A stretch of DNA of 64,000 nucleotides. It comes from Entonaema liquescens (Eukaryota; Ascomycota; Sordariomycetes; Xylariales; Xylariaceae). The stretch is from contig CADCSX010000001.1 in the NCBI GenBank assembly GCA_902805475.1, forward strand, positions 1,674,001 to 1,738,000, written 5' to 3'. The notes below the pieces were generated by a model. It ran no database searches. It was not told where the DNA came from and worked only from the letters and a program-made list of their open reading frames with translations. A program made the translations under genes and the position numbers. Shown here one piece after another: positions 1 to 10,532 of the stretch. Positions within the stretch are counted from its first letter, which is position 1; each line of letters starts with the position of its first letter.

Positions 1-390
1 ATTATAAGCCCTTGATATAAAGACTTGTCTTATTAAGCTAAAGATTAACCTGGTAGATCTCTTTAACTGTAAATGTATAAGATTGCCCGTCACTTTAGAT
101 CAAGGGTTCCCGTGCGTTTCTCTCTAACTAGTGACGTCATTACTTGGGAGTATTTGTAGCGCTGATATACTTGCTACAGAAGTTCAGTCAAATAACATTT
201 ATCACAAGCTGCTAGATCTTAATATTCGTCTTAAGTATCTTATTAAACCTCTTCTACTCAGTGCCGTATAGGCTTCTCGAGCCCTACCTTTCAATAGTCT
301 ATGCTTTGTCTCGTAAATCTATCCAAAAGACATAATCTACGACCTTACCTTTCTCTACTCAGCTCACAAATTCTCTCGTCCCCTGTCACA
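1..390. other. non-coding left edge and 5' leader
   Basis: No gene is recognisable. The last part is pyrimidine-rich and is probably the promoter and leader of the gene that starts at 391. An in-frame ATG at 301 would add 30 residues to that protein, but the ATG at 391 is preferred. Confidence 0.5.
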
Positions 391-1263
391 ATGAGTTGGA
401 TGGACTCGTGGTCGCGGCCCGGCAAGTCGCAAGCAACGCCGGCGCCATACTATCTTCTTCCGGGGGGTGAATCGACACCCTACTGCCGCTCATGCGGCCG
501 AGTCATAAGCTCACGCCGGACAAATACGACAGCAGCGCACGACTCTAACAGAAATGTGTCAAGTTACTGTTCCCAGCGCTGCCGAAACACCAAGCCACGG
601 AAACTGGACCGGGAAATCGAGGCTACATTTGTGCGCATGCTTACTGGCGATAGTGATAACGGTGCTAGCCAAGTCCACCATGACAAGAAATCGAAAAAAC
701 GCATGGTCAAGGGTGATTCGCGCATCATTGTCTCCTGCGACGAAGTGGAAAAGGCTATGTTCGGAGATCATACGGACCCGGACAAGACGTCTGGACGAAA
801 GAAGAACCGCGCCTCGAGGGTCCTCCCAGCAGTCTCCGACGATGGGCCGGAAGGAGATGGCATCGCAGAGACATTGGAGGACGGAGACAGCGCCGTGGGT
901 CTCGACGATAACGAAGACAACTCATCGGTAGACGGGGACGTTCTAGCGCGCATGGCCATACGAAGCGGGACTCGGATTCGACCGCCACAGACCGTATCGC
1001 AGGTCAACGGGAGTGTAGGCGGAGAAAAGGGACGAGCGGAGCGGAGCGAGGAGACGGAAGAACACTTACAACGGAGGCTCGAAGGGCAGCGCAGAGCCCA
1101 GCAACGTGAAATGGTCCGCAGTGCCGCGCGTAGAGGCGTAGTTTTCGGATTCGCCATCGGCAACGGTGCCGCAGCTCCGAGAAAATGCGAGGCTGTTATG
1201 CAAGGGAAGATTGTCGAGCCAAGTTTTGCGAAAGGCGACTGGGGAATAAGGTGGAGGGAATGA
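391..1263 (+). CDS. uncharacterised Cys4 (zinc-ribbon-like) fungal protein, 290 aa
   Basis: Single-exon gene with no function I can name. Near the N-terminus it has a CRSCGRVISSRR segment followed about 30 residues later by YCSQRCRNTKPRK. This CxxC...CxxxC pair looks like a four-cysteine zinc-binding site. The middle is acidic and low-complexity, with D/E/G/S-rich stretches around residues 155-200. A basic, Arg/Gln/Glu-rich helix-like stretch follows. The C-terminus (VFGFAIGNG, then a final GDWGIRWRE) looks conserved rather than random. The ATG at 391 gives MSWMDSW, a natural start just before the folded part. An in-frame ATG at 301 would only add a poorly structured leader. The layout suggests a nuclear or nucleic-acid-associated protein, but that is inference. 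The coding call rests on an uninterrupted frame with the ordered Cys motif and strong third-position GC bias compared with its flanks. Confidence 0.72.
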   Translation: MSWMDSWSRPGKSQATPAPYYLLPGGESTPYCRSCGRVISSRRTNTTAAHDSNRNVSSYCSQRCRNTKPRKLDREIEATFVRMLTGDSDNGASQVHHDKKSKKRMVKGDSRIIVSCDEVEKAMFGDHTDPDKTSGRKKNRASRVLPAVSDDGPEGDGIAETLEDGDSAVGLDDNEDNSSVDGDVLARMAIRSGTRIRPPQTVSQVNGSVGGEKGRAERSEETEEHLQRRLEGQRRAQQREMVRSAARRGVVFGFAIGNGAAAPRKCEAVMQGKIVEPSFAKGDWGIRWRE

Positions 1264-4200
1264 GGATAAGTACCAAAGTTCAAACCTCTAGGGAAGACAC
1301 TATCGTCTTGGCCTCCCTTACATGCTCTCGGCTATCGTGGTTGAACGCGTTTCAACGCGGTTCGCGTGCTATCGGGGGGTTCGGGTTTGCGATATTCAGG
1401 CCCCCCGTACCCATACTAGAATCTCGATGCTTGTCTTAATATATCCACCCAGTGTTCCCGAATTGAGATTGCGATCAACTCAAACCAACGCGCGCATAAT
1501 GGGACAAGCAACTGTGTAACGTAAGACGACTAGACTGCGAAACCAGTTAAACGCGCTCTTGGAACTTGATAGGAGTTAAACGAGCTTACCCATAAAGTCG
1601 AATTCCTATGGTAAAGAGAGAATTAGAGAACGGCAGAACCAGACTTACATATACGTAGCTCTCAACTACCTAGTCTAGATAAGCCTGTACAGCTAAGGTT
1701 GCTACTCGACATCGATACTTCTCGGAATAAACTTTTACTCTCGTCCGTATTTCGTATTCGAGGAACTGGACTGACGATATCAAAACCTTGCTTATTGATA
1801 ACATGCTTGCCGTAGGAGCATTGTTAATTAAAGCACACAGACCGAATCGGCCGACACGTGGTTGGCGCCATGGTTTGATTCCCTGCCAAATCAAAGCACA
1901 GACGGGAAATGCCACGTGTGATGCCTGTAATCAGTCCAGTTCCTCGCCAGCCGCAGGAATCCCTTTCAGGGTGAAAATAAAACTGACGCAAGGGGTGATA
2001 AGTACAGTACGAAAACACCATAGAAGCCGGGAAGAAAGGGAGTCCCTTGAGAGAACGTGGGGTCGCATGAACATGTTCTGGAAGGGACGTAGAAGTTTCG
2101 GATACTCTGCAGTAAGGCTGTGCAAGAACTGGTAGCATAGAGCATCATACATAGCTCCTTTCTGCGAATTTTTATGAAACAAGACCTCGTATTGAGAGTG
2201 GCGTGTCTAGGCCAGTTAGCCTCAGTTTCTATCCTCTAATTCATAATAAGGATAGTAGAGTATAACTTACATACGGATATTGTATGAAGGTACCGAGAAC
2301 AAGCGTAGAAGAGGGAGGATAGGACTGGCTCATTTTAGCCAAAGATAATGTTATTGATCCTGAGTGAGATATTTAGGGAGAGGTGCTTAATCAGCGTTAC
2401 GAGTGGGAGTATAGTGTGTAGGAAGTATAAGGCTTAATGAATATTGATTACTCGATGACATTCATATTACTTTTTCTAATACTCTTCTCTGGTCTTAGCG
2501 TCTAAGCCAGAACCCGGTAAACACCGAGCCATCTTAGCCACACGAGCTTGATGACCGAGACATGAGGCGCCGACACCGAATGCGTGTCTTACTTACGTCA
2601 AGTAAGCACTCTTCCGCGGCACATCAAACACGTGGGCGGGGAGGTGTCTGACGAGAGAGAAAGAGAGAGTAATATGCAGTGCCATATGCAAGAGGTGAGA
2701 AGCCGGCGGTGACCAGTTGGAGGCATACCCGGTGGAACTAACCTGCTGAATAGCTAGTTGTTAAACTAGATCTACATGTATTCGGTCAGCCATGGCTAAA
2801 AGACTAGCTGTGATTGGCTATAGGGACTTAAGTCTTTGAAAACTATTCACCGCGAGAGGTAAAGAATGCGAAATAACGTTGTCGTGTTCGAATGCCCCGC
2901 CACGGTTTATGGCTCGACCATTAGGCGTCCTAGGCGTGTTGCTGCTGACACATAATATTATAGTCTTATGATAAATGACGGTATAATAGCTCGTCATGTA
3001 GTAATGGGGAAGGGGGGTGACGGAGTGTAAAGATAGGGGTATTCCGTAATAGTCATTGACGGAGTTTAAAGAGATAAACCTGTAGCTTAAGTTACCTATT
3101 TAATGTAGTACTGAGACTTGAGAATTCTTACTTGTCCCGGACTTAAGGGGATGTATAGATAAATGTATACCTAGATACTCAGGTCGTCGTCGAGCGATCT
3201 CATGCATCTCGACTCTGACCGGTCACTTTATCTTATTACTTAAGCTCGTAGGGCAACAGTAGCCGAAAGGCGAAATGCGCGAGCTGTATGCAATTGCAGC
3301 TGAATATGGTTAGAGAATGAAAGCACAATGGTATTAACTATCCCTGCTCAGGAAGTCGGTGCCGCTGACTGGTCATCCCGTTTTATGAGCACCATTTACG
3401 TACCTAGCCGTTGCTCTAATTATAGAGCGGTGAAATCGCGCTTAAAGCTTCATTAGCAAGGGGCCATCTCAGGTAGTGTATAAGATGACGAATGGGGTCA
3501 TACCGAATAGGTCTGGTTAATAGGTAAGTTAAGATTTTAGTTCATAAGGTTACCTTCTCAGCTGCCTTGAGCCTCCAATTTGCAAGCCAAAACATATTAG
3601 ACTGCTACACAAATCACCCCTGAGCACGTTGCTAGATGCAGCCTGTAGTCCTGAGGACGCACACATAGCGAATGACCGGCTCGAATTGGTTCGGGAAGCG
3701 GTAAATGCTAATTGGCTTCTCGTGCATTTGCAGTATACATGTTTTCTGCAGGTGATAAGAAACATGGTATATAGAACATAGACGGACCAATGGGATAGAA
3801 AAGTGTTGAAGAGCGGTCGCTAGTTTTCAACCATAGATAGCTGCCTCATCTGGGTGTAGGGTCATGACGAAAAAGGGAGCGAAGAGATTGTTTCCGATTC
3901 TCTCCGTGTACTTGACTCGACAATTCGTATCAATTGATCTCGATTGACCGATTCTGATTGCCCTAAATAAATAGATGGGGCCCCATGTGGTTTGCTTTTT
4001 GTTTTAACATCGGCTCGTGGAGATATCTAGGGATGGCATAATCCCCGTTTGACCTATGGGGATTAAATGAAGCTCTTGTGGGTCGTTTTTTTTTTTGTTT
4101 TTTTTTTCTTCGTAAGGCAACGAAGCTTTCGTATATACATTAAATCTGCTTTTACACGTATCTCAGACTTACATAATGTTAGATACATAGGTAGGTACTG

Positions 4201-4601
4201 ACCATAATGCAACTTCCCAGCTGTACCACGATCAAAAACACTTGGATTACATAATGTGAAACCTTGCGCAGCGCATCTTCAATAGTGCCTTTTACAGGCT
4301 TGTTCCGTTCCAAAAATATTTTAAGTCGAGACATATGGGTAGCGTACCATATATAATACGTTAGGTATTTTCAAAGTATGTGCGTAATCCTCTCAAGGTA
4401 TTCGATACGATACACCATTGGAACTGGACAAGTGTAAGGTATTATGTATTATCGCAAGTCATGCGGCATAACCCGACGCTACGGGCACTGGACGGCTTGG
4501 AGCGAAAAGTCATGCACAAATTCAATTGAAAAAGTACCGTTGGATACAATAGCGATTGGAAGCCCCTTGTTCCAGGTCGACAGGTACAGCTAAAACAGGC
4601 G

Positions 4602-4644
4602 TGGGTTGACAAGGGTTGACAAGGGTCAACAAGGGTCGACAAGG
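4602..4644. repeat. 10-bp tandem repeat, four copies
   Basis: Four adjacent copies of GGGTYRACAA (GGGTTGACAA twice, then GGGTCAACAA and GGGTCGACAA). The last two differ from the first by transitions only, within the TYRAC core. Confidence 0.85.
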
Positions 4645-5944
4645 ATCTAACTTAAACGGTACCAAATGCGTACCAAAATGCATCCCGCCAATCACCTGAC
4701 GAAACTCTACATATCAGCTTTCAATGAACCATTAAAAAGTTCAGCCCTTCGGGGCTCTGGAGACTTTGGAGAATTTAAGAGGGGGAACCCTATATGCAAG
4801 TCGAAGAACGGTGAAGAGGCCCTATCCGCCGTGACCCTGCACAAGTGAAAATTCGAGAAGCGTGATTGATTAATATCTGTTTTCTTTATTCTATATCTCT
4901 TTTTTTTTTAATTTTTTTTTTCTCTTGTGAGAGTTACAGTCACATGGTGAAGAGAGTTGTTCTTGCTTGTGTAAAATCTCATCAACGTCTATTGATTACC
5001 GTGACCGCCGCCGGCATTTTCCCACCGTCTCTCTCCTCATTATTCCCCAATCCATTCTAGAACAATTCTCTCTGCTCCAACTCAAGAAAGTTCATCAACA
5101 ATCTATTGACAGTCGTCACCATTGATACCGCCGTTCTCCTATAGGACAATTGGAATTCTGTTTACGTGCTAATAATTAAAAAAGAAAGGTGAGTAACTAT
5201 AATCAGTTTTATATACGTTATCATTATCAACATCACCACCGGCTTCAAGGTTGCTTATTAGTCGTATATATGTGTATATACTTATATACATATATACATA
5301 CCGATTTCAATTACCTTCCCGATTACTACATTGTATTATCCCGCTATGCCGTTGCAAGGCTAAGCCAGATTTCCCTCCTCAATTATTTTCTTTACTTTCT
5401 TCTACCTTTGGTCATATTGCCAGACTTTGAATGATCACCATCGCATCTGTGTGCATTGCAATTCTTTCCGCAAATCCCCTGGGCTCGCATCCCGTCCCGT
5501 CCCGTTTCCAAGATCATCGCATTGTATGCCATTCGTTTATGGATTACTTCATTACTTTGTTTTTGTTACACAGAGTGTCAAGTGGCGAAGAGAGAAGCAG
5601 AGCTTTGCTTATATGATAAGTAGAGGTGAAGGTTCTGGTGACAGCACGGTAGGTAAAAACCCCTACGAGTAAGAAAAAAGAAATGATATATAAGAGAGAA
5701 GAAAAAAGAATACTTCCAAAGTTTTGGTTGTAAAAATAACAAATAACATGGATTACTTTACTTTTGTATAAGTAACTACCTTGTTAATCTACCTAAGATA
5801 TACTAGGTATTCCCTGACATTTTTCTGACCGGCGCGGCCGGGATTGTACTTTTTTATGTTTTTACCATTTTATCATTTAGAGAGCATTTACACACTTATT
5901 ACACACTTATCCTAGCAACTTTCTCGCCGCACCGCCTCGCTTCT

Positions 5945-5986
5945 AAGTCAACTAAGTCAACTAAGCCAACTTAGCCAACTTAGCAA
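5945..5986. repeat. degenerate 9-bp tandem repeat
   Basis: Repeated AAGTCAACT units grade into AAGCCAACTT and TAGCCAACTT copies. It is a short degenerate minisatellite in the region upstream of gna-3. Confidence 0.7.
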
Positions 5987-6480
5987 CCTCTCTCACTTGT
6001 CAAATGCACCTCCGTTTTTTAATTCCCTAAGCTATTAAGTTAGTAAGGCTAAGGGGGATAGTTAGCGCTGACCACCTCCCTTCTTTAGATAACCTCTTGC
6101 AGCTCTTGTCAATCAATTTCGTCATATTCTGTTGATTACCGCTTCATTCGCTGGATTCGCTGGATTTGCCGTACTTGCTGTACTCTTTTCAACTTCGCAA
6201 ACACCGCAACCTCCGAAACTACCTCAGTTAAGAAAAAAAAAACCCACAACTGAAGCGCCCTCCTCACCGCTAAGACAGTTTCTACCATCTACTGGGGCAA
6301 CCTGCCATACCACCTATCGGGCCCCATCTAACAAAGAAAAACGGCCATAATTGCACTTCCTCTTCTACCTGTTAGATTGTTGCAAACAATCATACACCGT
6401 TGCCGACTCCAACTTAATTCCCACACGGAGCACTCGCCGCCAGCGAAACCTTGACCGCCCGTGATCCTTCGAAGCGCAGG

Positions 6481-6554
6481 ATGTGCCATTGAGCGACAAT
6501 CATCGCACACTACATATGCGCCCTGTCGCTCTCCAGATCAACTATCACCATTAG
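6481..6554 (+). promoter_or_regulatory. two short upstream ORFs before gna-3
   Basis: ATG TGC CAT TGA at 6481-6492 encodes three residues, and an ATG at 6516 opens a 12-codon ORF ending in TAG at 6552-6554. Both lie less than 130 nt from the gna-3 start. They would be translated only if the transcript begins upstream of them, which the sequence alone cannot show. Confidence 0.4.
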
Positions 6555-6611
6555 CCAATTCGCCTATTCATAATCGCGTTGGCTCCAAAACCGACGCGAC
6601 CTTTATACATG

Positions 6612-7979
6612 ATGGGGGCTTGCATGAGCTCCAATAAGGAGGAAGAGGAGCAAAAGAAACGGAGTCAAGCTATCGATCGCGCACTCGACGAGGATTCGAA
6701 GAAACTAAGAAGAGAATGCAAGATTCTCCTGTTAGGTAAGCTTAACTTGTCCACACCTCGACCATTAATACACATTTCGTGATTGCTAACGAGAGTTCTG
6801 TTCACCAGGATCCGGCGAGAGCGGGAAGTCGACGATCGTTAAGCAGATGAAGATCATCCACTTAAAAGGTTACTCGGAAGATGAACTATTTAACTACCGG
6901 GCCACAGTCTTCAAGAACCTGATAGAATGCGCCAAAGCCGTAATTATCGCAATGGACCAATTTGATATCGAGGCGAGCAGCCCGGAAACCAAAGAGTACA
7001 GCGACTATCTGCTAGGATATACGGTCGAATCGGGTCCATCCGCACATATAGAACCGAAAGTTGCGACGGCAGTACAAGCCTTATGGCATGATCCGTGCAT
7101 TGAGCGGCTTATGCAGCACGCCACGGAATTTTACTTGATGGACTCGGCCGAGTAGTGAGTAAAAGAGATTTATACAATTTTCGTTCCTCCTTACTTACCA
7201 CTACTACAGCTTCTTCGACGAGGTATCGCGAATCTGCGATCCGGATTACCTGCCGAACGAGATGGATGTCCTCCGTGCGCGAACGAAGACGACCGGTATA
7301 TACGAAACTCGATTCCAAATGGGAGCACTCAGTATTCAGTAAGAGTTCCGGACTGGCGCTTCTGATGCGGTACAGATTCTAACCTGGCGTTTTTAGCATG
7401 TTTGACGTCGGCGGACAACGAAGTGAGCGTAAGAAGTGGATACATTGCTTTGAGAATGTGACATCTATAATCTTCTGTGTGGCGCTGAGCGAATACGATC
7501 AGGTATTACTCGAAGAGAGTAGTCAGGTAATTTTTAAACAACGTCCAAAAGCCCAAACCAGCTCGACTAACCGTTGTATAGAATCGAATGATGGAAAGCC
7601 TGTTGCTATTCGACTCGGTTGTCAACTCGAGATGGTTCATGCGAACGAGTATAATACTGTTCCTGAACAAAGTTGACATATTTAAAGTCAAACTTCCTAG
7701 GTCGCCGTTGGGTAACTATTTCCCGGACTACTCCGGAGGTAATGATGTGAACAAAGCTGCGAAGTATCTGCTATGGAGATTCAACCAGGTCAACAGGGCC
7801 CACCTGAACCTATATCCTCAGTATGTTGCCAGCTTCTAGATAAAAGGCTTCGTTCCTCGTTACTAACATTCGTATCTAGCTTAACCCAAGCAACAGACAC
7901 GTCCAACATCCGATTAGTCTTCGCAGCTGTGAAGGAAACGATACTTAATAATGCGCTTAAGGATTCTGGCATCTTGTGA
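6612..7979 (+). CDS. gna-3: heterotrimeric G-protein alpha subunit, group III
   Basis: Six exons: 6612-6735, 6809-7154, 7210-7338, 7397-7526, 7582-7820 and 7880-7979, giving 355 aa. The N-terminus MGACMSSN carries Gly2 for myristoylation and Cys4 for palmitoylation, so the protein sits at the plasma membrane. The P-loop GSGESGKST starts at residue 42, DVGGQRSERKKW near 203 is switch II, and NKVD near 272 is the guanine-specificity motif. The C-terminus is DSGIL. The sequence is near-identical to Neurospora GNA-3 and Magnaporthe MagA over long stretches. In that family it activates adenylyl cyclase downstream of the carbon-sensing receptor GPR-4, with RIC8 as exchange factor, and controls conidiation and nutrient response. 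Tandem ATG codons occur at 6609 and 6612. Only initiation at 6612, which has A at -3, gives the myristoylatable Met-Gly start. Two upstream ORFs precede it. Confidence 0.97.
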
Positions 7980-10532
7980 TTTCGTCTCTTTTAACGTTTA
8001 CGGCTCATTGGGGCTTGTTTTTATTTGTCTGAGGGTGAGAACCACAAAAGCATTGGGCAGGAGTTTAAGGCAGGGAACCGCACAGATCTCTTTTGTTTTT
8101 TGTCTTTTCTTGCAAGGCGTCAGGGGCCTCGACAATTTCACAGGTTTTTAATATGTTTTCGGCATATGGGAATGACGTGGAATGGCAGGCCAGAAAAATA
8201 CCTGACCGCAAGAGTCCGGTAAGAGATGGTTAATTTCCATTCCTACTTAGAGAAGAAGAAGAAGAAGCGGCCCGATGCTTGACCAGGCACCGCTACCACA
8301 TACAACATCCAACATAGGATTAACAGCGGATTAAGGAAGTGCCGAATATACTCGTATAGACGAGTCTAGACTGCATAGGCGTCGAAAACAGCGTTGGTAA
8401 TTCATAGTCGGGCATTGTCCCATGAGATAGTTACCAGTAGATACCTCCTTCTGTTAGGTATTCACACGAAATAAACCAAAAAGTAGCATCGATATGATGC
8501 GAAGAGCGTAAAGCCAATAGAGAAAATCTTGAATGCAACTATGTTCGTTTTATGTACGATGATCGTGTCAAGTGTTGATTCGCATTTTTATTACAGGCCC
8601 CCTTTTATTTCTTCACAGCCGTAGCTCAACCTACCTACCTAAGTATTATGAACATACCAAAGAGTAAGACGTATCAATACGACAGGTTCACAATATATTA
8701 ATATACTAGCCACCAACCCAAGGAGGAAAAAATACATGCGGTCCAAGAACCAATCTAGTAAGGGATTGTTACATATAGTTGCCTATCATTGTTAGGTATT
8801 ATACAAATAGAAGTTTGGCATGAAAGAAAGTAGAAACTCTACCCGCGCATACCGTCCCAATCATATTATCCTATACTCCGCCCTATCAAAACGGCAACTC
8901 CACGAAAATATAGTCTTCTTTTCCCTTCCGTTTTCGAAGGCCTGACATGCAAAACTTTCGTATCACATGCATGTAATATCTTGTCTATGTAAATCATCAA
9001 CGTGCCAAGACAAGACACTACAGCGCATCGAATCCAATTATTAATAGCCCGAAACTACGAGGGTTGCGGGGGGTCTCAAGCCCGAGGCGGGGTTATGAAT
9101 CTAGAACACGGAGGACTTATAAGGGAGAGAGTCTCGATGGGCTTTTTTTTTTTTACTGTTATTATTCACGTTCTTTGCGCACATCTCGGCAATGGGGAAA
9201 GGGGAACCCGGGGAGCCAGTGTAGGACTTATATTACGCTGATGCTGTACGCGGGTATGAAGGAGGGCTGTTTCAGTCAGGCGACCTTGTTGAGAGAGGTG
9301 GTATCTGCAGGTGCTATGACATAGGCGTCTTGAAGATGCAGAATGTTACTTATGTAGGTTGCTTGACGAGGAGGTGCGCTTGCAGATGCTAGGTCAGATG
9401 CGCTACTACTTACAGAGCCGCCGTCTAAGAGACCTAAACCATGGGGATTCGGATATTGACCTCGAGCCGCATATCCTGGTTGTCGTGGGGTGGAAAGTCG
9501 TGATAGTTCCCAAGTTCAGCTAAGGTCGTATTAGTCCGTAGGGCATACCTTAGACTGTTGGGTCGAAGCGAGAAGCTAACAAGGTAATAGTAAGCTAATG
9601 AAGTTGGTAACATAGCGTTAGTTGACAAGCTCTAGACTTACACGAGTGGCTCTAATCGTACATACTAAGGTAGTATAGCTCTCCGCATTATCCGTGCGAC
9701 CTCCATCCATCCATCCAGTCAGTTAACTCTTCCTATCCGCATATCAGTTCTCTAAAAAGACAGGATATAGTGATTGGGAGATGCCAGGCTATAAGTTATA
9801 CATCAGGTAGGTATGCCAATTCCTACGGGCCACCACCTTTACCAATTGATTGCGAGCTATACTTCTACAGCATAGCGCTTGCAGCTTTCTACAAGCTTCA
9901 CTTCGTCATCGTGCTTTAGCTGTGGCATGATTTCTTCTAAGAACTCTTCCCCCCCTGGTAACTCAGTATCCACCATCGCTCCGATTGCTCTTAAGTTGTT
10001 ACCAGTCGTGTCCCCTTTATTTGCCTCGATGCCCGCAAGTTTCTCTTTGTTTGCTTCCTGAACCTTTTTCCCTCCCTACTTTCGTTCTTAGACTCTCTAG
10101 GACCCAGTTCGTGGGTATAGGAAGTGTCGTCGTTGTGTTACGGAGGAGATCTCCGGACGAGTACCCCGCGGTGATCGACATCGGACCAGGAACCAGAGCT
10201 ACCTACTCTCTCTCTCTCTCACACTCTATTCTCACCAAAGGAGCGAGCTCCAGTCCCCATCGACTAACCCCGCCCCCTCATTCCATCATCGACTATCCTT
10301 GCTTCTACTTATCGTTAGCTCCCCTCCTTAGAGCCTACCTAAGGTATGTTAAGTAGTGTATTGTCGTGCCAACGAGTTCTTGATCGTCTGTCTACTTTAT
10401 AACAATAGGGAATAATGATTGCTCTTCTTTCTTTCTAATTATTCAAGTCTCCCAGCCTTCTGTGCATCCTAGCTGCTTCATTATATTTTTGGGGGTTTAA
10501 CTAACTTCGAGCTATAAGTCCAAAGCTCCAAG
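7980..10532. other. 2.6-kb gene-free interval between gna-3 and glycogen phosphorylase
   Basis: It begins with the gna-3 3' UTR. I found no conserved coding frame. CT-rich and CTCTCT runs around 10200-10230, and further pyrimidine-rich DNA before 10533, look like a fungal promoter and leader for glycogen phosphorylase. Confidence 0.5.

Larger units (their letters stand above)
1264..6611. other. 5.3-kb gene-free interval
   Basis: Only short overlapping frames with non-coding composition are present. The interval holds poly-T runs (about 4085-4112), a 10-bp tandem repeat (4602-4644), a 9-bp repeat (5945-5986) and CT-rich DNA toward gna-3. The last part contains short upstream ORFs and is likely the gna-3 leader. 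No relic of a transposon protein was recognised. Confidence 0.5.

Noticed and set aside
768..1283. 171-codon minus-strand frame
   Set aside because: Antisense to the Cys4 protein gene, with low-complexity Pro/Ser composition.
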